A DNA stretch of 64,000 nt from Amycolatopsis iheyensis (GCF_024703995.1 NZ_JAMXQV010000040.1:1-64000), one strand, 5' to 3'; shown: positions 43,311 through 52,826, counted from the first letter of the stretch. Program-made: numbers and translations. The notes: generated by a model from the sequence alone, not told the origin.

Positions 43311-44129
43311 ATGACCACCAGCACGAAATCCTCGGAGCGCCGCTACCGCGCGCGGTCGAAGCTGCGGAGGCGGTTCGCCGGCCTGCTCGCGCTCGGTATC
43401 GCGCTGGTGGGCGCCGGCGCCCTGTACGCCGTGTTCGCCCCCGAGCCGCAGACCGCGCAGGCCCAGGGCACGCCGGCGCAGCTGCGCCTCGGCGAGCAGG
43501 TCTACAACAACACCTGCATCGCCTGTCACGGCGCGAACCTCGAAGGCGTGCAGGACCGCGGGCCGAGCCTGATCGGCATCGGCGACGCCGCGGTGTACTT
43601 CCAGACCTCTTCGGGCCGCATGCCCGCCTCCCGTCAGGAGGCGCAGGTCGAGCGGAAGCCGCCGAAGCTGAACGAGGCCGAGATCGACGCGGTCGGCGCC
43701 TACATCCAGGCGCACGGCGGCGGTGTGCAGCGTCCCGCCGAGAAGGGCGAGGCCCTGCGCGGCTCCGACCCGGCCCGCGGTGGCGAGCTGTTCCGCCTCA
43801 ACTGCGCTTCGTGCCACAACTTCACCGGCCGCGGCGGCGCGCTGTCCGCCGGCAAGTTCGCGCCGAACCTGGACCCGGCCAGCGAAGAGCAGATCTACAC
43901 GGCCATGCTCACCGGCCCCCAGAACATGCCGAAGTTCTCCGACCGGCAGCTGTCGCCGGAGGAGAAGAAGGACATCGTCGCCTACGTGAAGTCGGTGTCG
44001 GACGGCAACAACAACCCGGGTGGGAACGGCCTCGGCGGGGTCGGCCCCGCTTCGGAGGGCGTGATCGCCTTTATCGTCGGTATCGCCGCGCTGATCGGCG
44101 TGACGTTGTGGATTGGATCGAAGGCATGA
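43311..44129 (+). CDS. qcrC: Di-heme cytochrome c subunit of the bcc complex
   Basis: Carries electrons from the Rieske centre to CuA inside the actinobacterial supercomplex. The 272-residue protein has an N-terminal membrane anchor, two heme c sites (CIACHGANLEG and CASCHNFTGRGG) and a C-terminal helix. The stop overlaps the ATG of qcrA in an ATGA. Two heme domains in one chain replace the soluble cytochrome c of other bacteria. Confidence 0.97.
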   Translation: MTTSTKSSERRYRARSKLRRRFAGLLALGIALVGAGALYAVFAPEPQTAQAQGTPAQLRLGEQVYNNTCIACHGANLEGVQDRGPSLIGIGDAAVYFQTSSGRMPASRQEAQVERKPPKLNEAEIDAVGAYIQAHGGGVQRPAEKGEALRGSDPARGGELFRLNCASCHNFTGRGGALSAGKFAPNLDPASEEQIYTAMLTGPQNMPKFSDRQLSPEEKKDIVAYVKSVSDGNNNPGGNGLGGVGPASEGVIAFIVGIAALIGVTLWIGSKA

Positions 44130-45280
44130 GTGCCGAGGGGCCGAAGCCGCCCACGGAGGCGGAGCTGGCTGAGATGGACCGGGACCAGCTGCTGAAGCTG
44201 GGCGGGCAGCTCGACGGCGTCGAGATCGTCGAGTACCCGACCCCGTGGCCCGTGGAGGGCACCCGCGCGGAGAAGCGGGCCGAACGCCTGGTGGCGTTCT
44301 GGTTCGGGCTGTCCGCGCTGGCCGGGATCGGGTTCGTCGTTTCGCTCATCTGGTGGCCGTGGCAGTACGAGGCGCCGGACAACGAGAGCGGCCACTTCTG
44401 GTACAGCCTGTACACGCCCATGCTGGGCATCACGCTCGGCCTGGCCATCCTCGGCCTGGGCATCGGCGTGATCCTGTACACGAAGAAGTTCGTGCCCGCC
44501 GAGGTCTCGGTGCAGGAGCGCCACGACGGCGAGGGCACCGGGTCGGCCGAAGTCGACCGCCAGACGATCCTGGCGCACCTGGCCGACGCCGGGAACCGCA
44601 GCACCATCGCCCGCCGGTCGCTGATCAAGCGCTCGGCCATCGCCGGGGCCGGCACGCTGGGCCTCGCGGCCGCGGCGCTGCCGCTCGCGTCCTTCATCAA
44701 GAACCCGTGGAAGGACACCGAGAACCGGGCGTCGCTCTGGCACACCGGCTGGCAGCCGAACTTCCCGGGCGAGAAGGTCTACCTGCGCCGCAACACCGGC
44801 AAGCCGCTGGAAGAGGGCGAGCAGGTCAGCCTGGTCAAGGCCGAGGACCTCGACGCCGGCGCGATGGAGACGGTCTTCCCGTACCGCGACTCCGAGAAGG
44901 ACAAGCCGGAGCTGCTGGCCGCCGCGCTGACCCGGATCGACAACCCGGTCATGCTGATCCGCCTGCGCCCGACCGACGCCGCCAAGGTGGTCAAGCGGGC
45001 CGGCCAGGAGGACTTCAACTTCGGCGACCTCTACGCGTACACGAAGATCTGCAGCCACGTCGGCTGCCCGACCTCCCTGTACGAGCAGCGGACCAACCGC
45101 ATCCTGTGCCCCTGCCACCAGTCGCAGTTCGACGCGCTGCACTACGCCAAGCCGATTTTCGGCCCGGCGACGCGTCCGCTGGCCCAGCTACCGATCACGG
45201 TGGACGAAGAGGGATACTTGATCGCGCGAGGCGACTTCATCGAGGCCATCGGTCCGGCCTTTTGGGAGCGTAAGTCATGA
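44126..45280 (+). CDS. qcrA: Rieske iron-sulfur subunit of the bcc complex
   Basis: The 384-residue protein has an extended N-terminal part with two extra transmembrane helices, then a Tat-like stretch RRSLIKRSAIAGAGTLGL for the third, and the Rieske domain with CSHVGC and CPCHQS (two Cys and two His for the 2Fe-2S cluster). This three-helix form is special to actinobacteria. ATGA overlap with qcrC and GTCATGA overlap with qcrB show a tightly coupled operon. Confidence 0.97.
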   Translation: MSAEGPKPPTEAELAEMDRDQLLKLGGQLDGVEIVEYPTPWPVEGTRAEKRAERLVAFWFGLSALAGIGFVVSLIWWPWQYEAPDNESGHFWYSLYTPMLGITLGLAILGLGIGVILYTKKFVPAEVSVQERHDGEGTGSAEVDRQTILAHLADAGNRSTIARRSLIKRSAIAGAGTLGLAAAALPLASFIKNPWKDTENRASLWHTGWQPNFPGEKVYLRRNTGKPLEEGEQVSLVKAEDLDAGAMETVFPYRDSEKDKPELLAAALTRIDNPVMLIRLRPTDAAKVVKRAGQEDFNFGDLYAYTKICSHVGCPTSLYEQRTNRILCPCHQSQFDALHYAKPIFGPATRPLAQLPITVDEEGYLIARGDFIEAIGPAFWERKS

Positions 45281-46974
45281 GTTCACTCACCACGCCGACC
45301 AAGGGGTCGAGCCCGGTCGAGAAGGCGTTGGGCGACGCCGCGAACAACGCCGACCAGCGGTACCACATGGCCAAGGGCCTGCGGCACCAGCTGAACAAGG
45401 TGTTCCCGACCCACTGGTCGTTCCTGCTGGGCGAGATCGCGCTCTACAGCTTCATCATCCTGCTGCTCACCGGCGTCTACCTGACGTTGTTCTTCGACCC
45501 CTCCATGCAGGAGGTCGTCTACCACGGCAGCTTCAAGAACCTGCAGGGCCTGGAGATGTCGCAGGCCTTCCGCACCACCCTGGACCTCTCCTTCGACGTC
45601 CGCGGCGGGCTGTTCATGCGGCAGCTGCACCACTGGGCCGCGCTGATCTTCGTGGCGTCGATGGCCGTGCACATGCTGCGGATCTTCTTCACCGGCGCGT
45701 TCCGGCGCCCGCGCGAGGCGAACTGGGTGATCGGCGGGCTGCTGCTGATCCTGGGCTGCTTCGAAGGCTTCTTCGGCTACTCCCTGCCCGATGACCTGCT
45801 CTCCGGTACCGGTATCCGCGCGACCCTGTCGGGGATCGTGTTGTCGGTGCCGGTGATCGGGACCTGGATCCACTGGGCGCTGTTCGGTGGGGAGTTCCCG
45901 GGTGATCAGATCATCCCGCGGCTGTACACGCTGCACATCCTGCTGCTGCCGGGCATCATGCTGGCGCTGGTCGGGGTGCACCTGGCGCTGGTGTGGTACC
46001 AGAAGCACACCCAGTTCCCGGGCGTGCGGCGCAAGGAGACCAACGTCGTCGGCGTCCGGATCATGCCGTACTTCGCGCTCAAGGGCGGGGCGTTCTTCAC
46101 CCTGGTCATCGGGGTGCTGGCGTTGATGTCGGGGTTGTTCCAGATCAACCCGGTGTGGAACTTCGGCCCGTACAACCCGGCGCAGGTGTCGGCGGGCTCG
46201 CAGCCCGACTGGTACATGGCCTGGGCCGACGGCATGCTCCGGATCTGGCCGGCCTGGGAGGTCTACCTCGGGAACTACACGATCCCGGCGGTGTTCTTCC
46301 CCGGCGCGATCGGCATGCCGGTCCTGATCGGCCTGCTGCTGGCCTACCCGTTCCTCGAGCGGAAGCTGTCCAAGGACACCGGGCACCACAACCTGCTCCA
46401 GCGGCCCCGGGACGCCCCGGTCCGCACGGCGCTGGGCGCGATGGCGCTGGGCTTCTTCATGGTCATCGAGCTGTCGGGCTTCAACGACATCATCGCCGAC
46501 CAGTTCGACATCTCGCTGAACGCGACGACGTGGGCGGGCCGCATCGGCGTCCTGCTCGTGCCGCCGGTCGCCTACTACCTGACCTACCGGCTCTGCCTGG
46601 GTCTGCAGCGGGCCGACCGCGAGGTGCTGGAGCACGGCGTCGAGACGGGCATCATCAAGCGGCTGCCGCACGGTGAGTTCATCGAGATCCACCAGCCGCT
46701 GGCCGGGGTGGACAGCCACGGCCACGCGATCCCGCTCGAGTACCAGGGCTCGTCCGTGCCGAAGAAGATGAACAAGCTGGGCTCGGCCGGTCAGGCCGTC
46801 CCGGGCACGTTCTGGTCGCCGGACCCGGCCGAGGAGACCGCCGCGCTGCAGCGGGCCCACGGCAACGGTCATGGCAACGGTCATGGCAACGGGCACGGCA
46901 ACGGCCACGCGATCACCCAGGGCGAGCCCGGCGAGTTCGAGAGCGCCGAGTCCGCCAAGGGCGCGGACCACTAG
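45277..46974 (+). CDS. qcrB: Cytochrome b subunit of the bcc complex
   Basis: Menaquinol-oxidising subunit with two b hemes. The 565-residue protein has the helix-B and -D histidines (QLHHWAALIFVASMAVHMLR region) and the quinone-site motif PDWYMAWADG, with about eight to nine helices, the target of compounds such as telacebec in mycobacteria. An unusual feature is the C-terminal tail after residue 520: it includes four to five HGNG units (46858-46910), a His-rich repeat not part of the usual family. A strong terminator follows at 46987. Confidence 0.96.
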   Translation: MSSLTTPTKGSSPVEKALGDAANNADQRYHMAKGLRHQLNKVFPTHWSFLLGEIALYSFIILLLTGVYLTLFFDPSMQEVVYHGSFKNLQGLEMSQAFRTTLDLSFDVRGGLFMRQLHHWAALIFVASMAVHMLRIFFTGAFRRPREANWVIGGLLLILGCFEGFFGYSLPDDLLSGTGIRATLSGIVLSVPVIGTWIHWALFGGEFPGDQIIPRLYTLHILLLPGIMLALVGVHLALVWYQKHTQFPGVRRKETNVVGVRIMPYFALKGGAFFTLVIGVLALMSGLFQINPVWNFGPYNPAQVSAGSQPDWYMAWADGMLRIWPAWEVYLGNYTIPAVFFPGAIGMPVLIGLLLAYPFLERKLSKDTGHHNLLQRPRDAPVRTALGAMALGFFMVIELSGFNDIIADQFDISLNATTWAGRIGVLLVPPVAYYLTYRLCLGLQRADREVLEHGVETGIIKRLPHGEFIEIHQPLAGVDSHGHAIPLEYQGSSVPKKMNKLGSAGQAVPGTFWSPDPAEETAALQRAHGNGHGNGHGNGHGNGHAITQGEPGEFESAESAKGADH

Positions 46975-46986
46975 GTTCCTCAAACG

Positions 46987-47024
46987 TCGAAGGCCCCCTC
47001 CGGTTCGCCGGAGGGGGCCTTCGC
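46987..47024 (+). terminator. Intrinsic terminator of the ctaE-qcrCAB operon
   Basis: CGAAGGCCCCCTCCGG pairs with CCGGAGGGGGCCTTCG around TTCG (46988-47023). It starts 13 bases past the qcrB stop. Confidence 0.9.
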
Positions 47025-47059
47025 TGTGTTCGAGCCAGTTGTGTTCGAGCCCGGTGTCG

Positions 47060-47341
47060 TCAGTCCTCGACGCCGATCGCGAAGGCCGACTCGGTGTCGG
47101 CGCGGGAGTAGGACCGGAACGCGATGTGCGTGACGGTGTCCAGCACGCCCGGCACCTTCCCGATCCGGCCCGGGATCAGGTCGGCCAGCTCCTCGTGCGC
47201 GGACACCTTCACCGTGGCGATGAGGTCGACGTCCCCGGCGCACGAGTAGACCTCGCCGACGCCCTCGATGTCGGCGATCGCCTGCGCCGCGTCCGGGATC
47301 GCGTCCGCCTCTACCTGGATCAACACGATCGCGGTGATCAC
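47060..47341 (-). CDS. Stand-alone Lrp/AsnC ligand-binding (RAM) domain protein
   Basis: A 93-residue protein with only the RAM domain (ITAIVLIQVEADAIPDAAQAIADIEGVGEVYSCAGDVDLIATVKVSAHEELADLI is its main block, written here in order of strands and helices: strand, helix, strand, helix). It lacks the HTH of Lrp regulators. In other organisms such proteins bind amino acids and form oligomers. GTG start with a very good ribosome site (GGAGGA, seven bases). Same strand as the isomerase-fold gene upstream, gap of 41 bp. Confidence 0.88.
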   Translation of the reverse strand: MITAIVLIQVEADAIPDAAQAIADIEGVGEVYSCAGDVDLIATVKVSAHEELADLIPGRIGKVPGVLDTVTHIAFRSYSRADTESAFAIGVED

Positions 47342-47382
47342 TCGGGTCCTCCAAGACTCGTCTGCGGGTGTCGCTCGCGATC

Positions 47383-48120
47383 CTAAGCCGAAGTGCGGGC
47401 CAGCCAGTGTTCGGCCAACGCGCGGTCCCCGGTGACGGCGATCCGGTCCAGGGGCAGGCGGCGGGTGAACACCAGGAGCAGGTCGCGCGGCGGGCCGGCG
47501 AGGGTGACGTCGGCCGTCCTCTGCCCGCGGGTCCAGGCGACACCCTCGGGAGTGCGGATGATCAGCCAGCCCGGTCCGGCGCCGGGGTCGAGCCGGAGGG
47601 TCTGGCCGGTGCCGCGCAGCTCGGCGAAGGCCGGCTTGAGGCTCGCCGTGACGGGGTTGGCCAGCATCTCCAGCCACTCGGTGACCGCGTCGGCCGCCAG
47701 GTCGGAGGCCACGTCGAAGGCGGTGTTCGTGGCGAAGGCGGCGTCGGCGTGGTGGATCGTCGTGTCGTGGAGCATCCGGCGCAGCCAGAACTTCGCGGGC
47801 TGCTCGCCGAAGAAGGTCCACACCGGGGTGTCGCCGGCGTCCAGGACGGCCTTGGTGAGGTCAGCGGCGCCTTCGTGCAGCCAGCCGGGCCAGTCCGCCG
47901 GGGCGCCGGGGTCGGCCTCGAGCGGGTCGGGCACCGGCGTCGGGCCGGACCGGACGATGCTCGCGGACCAGCGGTGGGCCTGGCCGATGTGGCCGACCAG
48001 CACCCGCAGCGGCCAGTCCGGGCACGTGGGGACCGGGGCGTCCGGGTCGGCGCCGGCCACGGTGGCGGCGAAGCCGGCGGTGCGTTCGGGGAGTGCCTCG
48101 GCGAGTCTCGCGGTGTCCAT
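47383..48120 (-). CDS. Maleylpyruvate isomerase/DinB-fold family protein (TIGR03083)
   Basis: A 245-residue protein with the mycothiol-dependent maleylpyruvate isomerase-like N-terminal helical bundle (VPTCPDWPLRVLVGHIGQAHRW) and the second metal-binding region MLHDTTIHHADA. A C-terminal MDMPI-type domain follows. Such proteins use mycothiol in many actinobacterial detoxification reactions, but for most members no substrate is known. The ATG at 48118-48120 gives the usual start MDTARL. Divergent from the MerR regulator with only 44 bp between, so that may control it. Confidence 0.87.
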   Translation of the reverse strand: MDTARLAEALPERTAGFAATVAGADPDAPVPTCPDWPLRVLVGHIGQAHRWSASIVRSGPTPVPDPLEADPGAPADWPGWLHEGAADLTKAVLDAGDTPVWTFFGEQPAKFWLRRMLHDTTIHHADAAFATNTAFDVASDLAADAVTEWLEMLANPVTASLKPAFAELRGTGQTLRLDPGAGPGWLIIRTPEGVAWTRGQRTADVTLAGPPRDLLLVFTRRLPLDRIAVTGDRALAEHWLARTSA

Positions 48121-48164
48121 GGCCGTACCGTAGGAACTCCACCCGGCTGGAGGTTCGACCGAAG

Positions 48165-49070
48165 GTGACCGGCGACACACTCGGGATCGGGGACCTGGCG
48201 CGGCGGACCGGCGTCCCGGTCCGCACGATCCGCTTCTACTGCGACGAAGGGCTCCTGGAGCCCGCCCGCAGCGTCGGCGGCCACCGCCGCTTCGACCCGG
48301 CGGCGGTCGACCGGCTGAGCCTGGTCCGCCGGCTGCGCGGGCTCGGGCTGGGGCTGCGCTCGATCACCGACGTCCTGGCCGGGCAGCAGTCGCTCGTGGA
48401 CGCCGTGGCGGCCGAGCGGGCCGCGCTCGACCGCGAGGTGTCGACGCTGGCGTGGCGGCGCTCGGTGCTGCGCGCGGTCGAGGAGGCGGCGCCCGCCGAC
48501 CGGACGTCACGGCTCGAGCTGCTGTCGGTGGTGGAGGACGGGTACGCGGCGCGCGAGACGCTGGTGTGCCTCTGGCGGCCGATGACGGCCGCTCCGATCC
48601 CGCGGGACACCGTGGCCATGTTCCTCGCCATCGGGGCGCCAGAGCCCCCGGAACGGCCCACGACGGCGCAGGTGGTCGCGTACGCCTCGCTGGTGCTGCT
48701 GGCGGCCGACCCCGCGCTGGCGGTGGGGCTGCGGGAAAGCACGTTGGTCAACCACGACCGCGTGGCCGACCTCGGCGTCCTGCACGCCGAGGTGGCCGAG
48801 GCGTGCGCCCTGGCGTTCCCGCAGGTGGCGGCCGGGGCGACGCCTTCTCCGGGAAAGGCGCTGGACCGGTTCGTGGCGGCGCACGCGACCGCGCTGGGAG
48901 CCGGCGACAGCCGTGAGTTCCGGCGGGCGCTGAACCGGCGCACGGCGGCGGACCGGGAGCCGCGGCTGCGCCGGTACTGGCACCTGGCGGGGGAGGTCAC
49001 CGGCGAGGCCGCGCCGGTCGGCGTCACGCACACCTGGCTGCTCGACGCGCTGGACCAGTCGGTGGGCTGA
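48165..49070 (+). CDS. MerR-family transcriptional regulator
   Basis: A 301-residue regulator. The N-terminal MerR HTH is clear: LGIGDLARRTGVPVRTIRFYCDEGLLEPAR and GHRRFDPAAVDRLSLVRRLRGLGLGL. The rest is helical, with a dimerisation coil and a long effector domain of unknown ligand. GTG at 48165; the longer frame has no support. It lies next to, and divergent from, the maleylpyruvate isomerase-like gene. Confidence 0.9.
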   Translation: MTGDTLGIGDLARRTGVPVRTIRFYCDEGLLEPARSVGGHRRFDPAAVDRLSLVRRLRGLGLGLRSITDVLAGQQSLVDAVAAERAALDREVSTLAWRRSVLRAVEEAAPADRTSRLELLSVVEDGYAARETLVCLWRPMTAAPIPRDTVAMFLAIGAPEPPERPTTAQVVAYASLVLLAADPALAVGLRESTLVNHDRVADLGVLHAEVAEACALAFPQVAAGATPSPGKALDRFVAAHATALGAGDSREFRRALNRRTAADREPRLRRYWHLAGEVTGEAAPVGVTHTWLLDALDQSVG

Positions 49071-49115
49071 GGAGCCGGGCCAAAACTGTCGGTGGTGGCC
49101 TCTAGGGTCCCGCAC

Positions 49116-50819
49116 ATGCGTTCGATCCAGGCTCAGCTCGCGTTCGACGAGCTCGGAACCCCCTTGCGGGACACGACTTTCGTGGTGTTCGACCTCGAGA
49201 CGACCGGGGCGGCGCCCGGTCCGTCGGGCATCACGGAGATCGGCGCGGTCAAGGTGCGCGGCGGCGAGGTCCTGGGTGAGTTCGCGACGCTGGTGAACCC
49301 GGGGATGCCCATCCCGCCGCAGATCATCTCGCTGACGGGCATCACGCAGGCGATGGTCTACGACGCGCCGCCGATCCAGGAGGTGCTGCCGGCGTTCCTG
49401 GAGTTCATCGGCGGCTCGGTGCTGGTGGCGCACAACTCCGGGTTCGACACCTCGCACATGCGGGCGGCCTGCGAGGGCCACGGGTACGTGTGGCCGAAGC
49501 TCACGGTGGTGTGCACGGTCCGGCTGGCGCGGCGCGTAGTGCCGCGCGACGAGGTGGGCCGCTACAACCTGACCGCGCTGGCGTTGCTGTTCGGCGCCCG
49601 GACCCGGCCGACGCACCGGGCGCTGGACGACGCCCGGGCCACGGTCGACGTCCTGCACGGGCTGCTGGAGCGCGTCGGCAACCTGGGCGTCCATTCGCTC
49701 GAGGAGCTGATGGGGTACCTGCCGGAGGTGACGGTCGCCCAGCGGGCGAAGCGGCACCTGGCGGCGGATCTGCCGTCGGCGCCGGGGGTCTACCTGTTCA
49801 GGGGGCCGAAGGAGGAGGTCCTGTACGTCGGCACGGCGAAGGACCTGCGGCGGCGGGTGCGCACGTACTTCACCGGGTCGGAGGGGCGCAGCCGGATCCG
49901 GGAGATGGTCGCGCTGGCCGAGCGCGTCGACCACGTCGTGTGCGCGCACGCGCTGGAGGCGGAGGTCCGCGAGCTCCGGCTGATCGGGGCGCACCGCCCG
50001 GCGTACAACCGGCGGTCGAAGAACCGCCACCAGGGCTGGTGGATCGGGCTCACGGAGGAGGCGTTCCCGCGGCTGTCGGTGGTCCGCCTGCCGCGGCCGG
50101 GGGTGCTGGGCCCGTTCCGCAACCAGGCCGACGCCCGCGCGACGGCGGACACCCTCGCCGGGGCGTCGGGGCTGCGCACGTGCACGCAGCGGATCTCCCC
50201 GCGCTCGGCGAACGGCACCCCGTGCGTGCTGGCGGAGCTGGGCCGCTGCGGGGCGCCGTGCGCGGGGCGGCAGAGCGTCGAGGCGTACGTCCCGGCGGTG
50301 GAGTCGGTGTCGGGCCTGATCGCGGGCCTGGACGGCGGGCCTCTGCACGTGGCGGCGGCCCAGGTGGAGCGCTTGGCGGAGGGCAGGCACTACGAGCAGG
50401 CGGCCCGCCACCGCGACGAGCTGGCCGGGCTGATCCGCGCCCTGGGCCGGGCCCATCGGCAGGCGTCGCTGGCCTCGATCGCGGAGCTGATCGCGGCGAG
50501 CCCGGACGGCACGGGAGGCTGGGAGCTGGCGGTGATCCGTTACGGCCGCCTGGCGTCGGCGGGGGTGGCGCGGCGGGGCGTGCCGCCGATGCCGGTGGTG
50601 GAGCAGCTGGTCGCCGCGGCGGAGACGGTGCTGCCGGACCCGGGGCCACTGCACGGCGCACCGCCGGAGGAGGTGGGGGTGCTGCTGCGCTGGCTGGCCC
50701 GCCCGGGGGTCCGGCTGGTCCGAACGACCCGCCCCTGGGCCGAGCCGGCGGCGGTGGCCGGCTGGCGAGGGTGGCTGGACCTGGTCACGGAGGCGCATTC
50801 GCTGGAGCGGGTCGGGTGA
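49116..50819 (+). CDS. DEDDh exonuclease fused to a UvrC-like GIY-YIG region
   Basis: A 567-residue nuclease. Residues about 15-185 form a DnaQ-type DEDDh exonuclease (FVVFDLETTG, then GHNS-like LVAHNSGFD and HRALDDARAT). Then a GIY-YIG domain (SAPGVYLFRGPKEEVLYVGTAKDLRRRVRTYFTG) and UvrC-like segments including a C-x-APC-type site (CGAPCAGR) and a UvrB-binding-like helix pair. It equals M. tuberculosis Rv2191, which has the same neighbours. It may provide an alternative damage excision activity; no UvrC endonuclease-2 domain is seen. Confidence 0.93.
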   Translation: MRSIQAQLAFDELGTPLRDTTFVVFDLETTGAAPGPSGITEIGAVKVRGGEVLGEFATLVNPGMPIPPQIISLTGITQAMVYDAPPIQEVLPAFLEFIGGSVLVAHNSGFDTSHMRAACEGHGYVWPKLTVVCTVRLARRVVPRDEVGRYNLTALALLFGARTRPTHRALDDARATVDVLHGLLERVGNLGVHSLEELMGYLPEVTVAQRAKRHLAADLPSAPGVYLFRGPKEEVLYVGTAKDLRRRVRTYFTGSEGRSRIREMVALAERVDHVVCAHALEAEVRELRLIGAHRPAYNRRSKNRHQGWWIGLTEEAFPRLSVVRLPRPGVLGPFRNQADARATADTLAGASGLRTCTQRISPRSANGTPCVLAELGRCGAPCAGRQSVEAYVPAVESVSGLIAGLDGGPLHVAAAQVERLAEGRHYEQAARHRDELAGLIRALGRAHRQASLASIAELIAASPDGTGGWELAVIRYGRLASAGVARRGVPPMPVVEQLVAAAETVLPDPGPLHGAPPEEVGVLLRWLARPGVRLVRTTRPWAEPAAVAGWRGWLDLVTEAHSLERVG

Positions 50820-51060
50820 GCCGGCCGGTTCGGTGAGCGGGGGTGGTGGCCTGCTCGGGTGGGCTGGCGGTTTGGTGAGCGGGGGTGTGCGGTCTGCTTG
50901 GGCGGGTCGGCCGGTTTGGTGAGCGGGGGTGGTGGCCTGCTCGGGTGGGCTGGCGGTTTGGTGAGCGGGGGTGTGCGGTCCGCTTGGGCGGGTCGGGCGG
51001 GGTGCGCGGGGTGCGCGGCCTGCTCACGTGAGCCGGCCGGTTGGGCGCGCGGCTTGCTCG
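50820..51060. repeat. Alternating 42/44-bp tandem repeats in a 524-bp gap
   Basis: GGTGAGCGGGGGT recurs at 50832, 50874, 50918 and 50960, alternating units of 42 and 44 bp (an 86-bp higher period), followed by degenerate remains to about 51085. The strand is very G-rich (GGGGG, GGGTGGG, GGGCGGG), so quadruplex or hairpin structure is possible. The rest of the gap to the NYN gene (51085-51343) shows nothing else clear; open frames here are spurious. Confidence 0.8.
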
Positions 51061-51343
51061 GGTGGGCCGGCGGCTTGACCGAAGCCCGGCCGCGCCCGGC
51101 CGCGGCCGAGCGCGAGTGCCGCGCCGCAAGGGGCAGAGCCGGCCGGCCCTGCCGCGGGTTCCGGAGGCTCTCCGGCCTGGCCGGGGTCAGGTTCGCCGGC
51201 GCGTGTGGACTCCGTGCGGCGCAAGTCCCCCGACCGGCCCCAGCGTGGATTCCGGAGCCGGCCGCCCCGGTCACGGCCGGGTTCGCACCCGGGTACGAGT
51301 GGCGCGCGGCGCGGGATGAGGGGGCGGGGCCTACCCTGGACCA

Positions 51344-52756
51344 ATGCAGCCGCAGCCGCTCGTGCCGGAGCAGCCCGAGGACCACACCGGTCCGTCGGGT
51401 GTCGCGCCGCGTCCCGAGGCGGCTCCGGCCGGTGAGGGCGGTGCGGGTGCCGAGGACGGCGCCCGGCCCGAGCCCGCCACCTGGCCCGGGCTGCCCGAGC
51501 CGGTGCGGGACCGGATCGCCGAGCTGGCCGCGGCCGCCGTCGCCAAGCTGCCCGGCACCGATGTCCCACGCCAGCTGCGGCCCGTCGCCAAGTTCGCGCC
51601 CGCGAAGCGCGCCAAGCTCGGCGGGGCCGCGCTGCTTGCCGCGCTCGGGGAGTCCTCGCAGTTCCGGACCGCCGTCATCGAATGGCTGCGGGAACACCGC
51701 ACCGACGCCCTCGACCCCAACGTCACCGATTCCGTCGCCGCGGCGGCCGCCGCCGTGCTGCTCGGGGAGTCCGGCGCCGCCGGGCGGGTGCGGCTCGTCG
51801 CCAAGAACGCCGAGGAAAACGCCCTGCGTGCCGAACGCGATGCCGCGCTCGCCCGCGCCCAGCGCCTCGACGCCGAGCTGGCGCAAGTTCGCGTCGAGCT
51901 CGCCGAAGCCCGGCAAGCCGCCGAAAACGCCCGCGGTGAGCGCGAGGGCGAAGTCGAGAAGCTGCTGAAGCGCCTTCGCGAACAAGGCGTCCAGCTCCGC
52001 CAGGCCAAGGACGCGGCCCAGACGGCCTCCACCGAGGCCGAACGCGGCTCCGCGGCCCGCGCCGACGAGATCGCCGCCCTGACCGCCCAGCTCGACCGGG
52101 AACGCCAGCGCGTCGCCACCGAACGCGCCCGCGCCGAACGCGCCGCCGCGGACGCCGACATCGCGCGTCAGTCCGCCCGCGAAGCCCGCGAAGCGGACGA
52201 AGTGCGGCTCGCACTGCTCATCGACACCATCGACGGCGCGGTCACCGGCCTGCGGCGTGAGCTCGCCCTCGGCGCCCGCGGCGCGCGCCCGGCCGACATG
52301 GTCCGCGGCGCCAGCACCGGCACCGGCCAGGGCGGCAAGATCGCCGACGTGTCCACCTTGGACCGCTACCTCGCGCTGCCCAACGTGCACTTGATCGTCG
52401 ACGGCTACAACGTGACCAAGACCGGCTACCCCGAGCTGGCCCTGGCCGACCAGCGCGACCGGCTGATCCACCAGCTCTCCGCGCTGGCCGCGCGCACCTC
52501 CGCCGAGGTCACCGTCGTCTTCGACGGCGCGGGGGTGCTCTCCGTCCCGGCTTCCGTGCCGCGTGGGGTGCGGGTGCTGTTCTCCGACCGCGGTGTCCTG
52601 GCCGACGACGTCATCCGCAACCTCGTGGCCGCCGAGCCCGCGGGCCGGCCCATGGTCGTGGCGACCTCCGACCGCGCGGTCGCGGACTCGGTGCGCGGCG
52701 GCGGCGCCCACCCGACGCCGTCCGCGGTGCTGGTCAGCCGCCTCTCGCGGGTCTGA
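51344..52756 (+). CDS. NYN-domain (PIN-like) RNA-binding protein with coiled coil
   Basis: A 470-residue protein. An N-terminal Pro/Glu-rich stretch is followed by a helical region (about 45-140), a long Ala/Arg/Glu coiled coil (about 150-300) and a C-terminal NYN domain: NVHLIVDGYNVTKTGYPE, EVTVVFDGAGVL and ATSDRAVADSVRGGG, with the acidic metal residues in place. The NYN domain resembles the ribonuclease YacP/Rae1. It may be a ribosome- or mRNA-related nuclease. Together with the small Cys-rich gene downstream it forms an apparent operon. Confidence 0.88.
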   Translation: MQPQPLVPEQPEDHTGPSGVAPRPEAAPAGEGGAGAEDGARPEPATWPGLPEPVRDRIAELAAAAVAKLPGTDVPRQLRPVAKFAPAKRAKLGGAALLAALGESSQFRTAVIEWLREHRTDALDPNVTDSVAAAAAAVLLGESGAAGRVRLVAKNAEENALRAERDAALARAQRLDAELAQVRVELAEARQAAENARGEREGEVEKLLKRLREQGVQLRQAKDAAQTASTEAERGSAARADEIAALTAQLDRERQRVATERARAERAAADADIARQSAREAREADEVRLALLIDTIDGAVTGLRRELALGARGARPADMVRGASTGTGQGGKIADVSTLDRYLALPNVHLIVDGYNVTKTGYPELALADQRDRLIHQLSALAARTSAEVTVVFDGAGVLSVPASVPRGVRVLFSDRGVLADDVIRNLVAAEPAGRPMVVATSDRAVADSVRGGGAHPTPSAVLVSRLSRV

Positions 52757-52826
52757 GCCGCCCGAAACTGTCGGTGGTGGCGGTTACCGTCCTCCTCAGT
52801 CGAACTTCCGGCGTGAGGAGGAACCC

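Noticed and set aside
47025..47056. Short direct repeat TGTGTTCGAGCC twice after the qcrB terminator
   Set aside because: Only two copies 15 bp apart; too little to call a feature.
50820..51343. Plus-strand open frame 50859-51968
   Set aside because: Built from repeats and then overlaps the NYN gene in another frame; low-complexity Gly/Arg/Pro.
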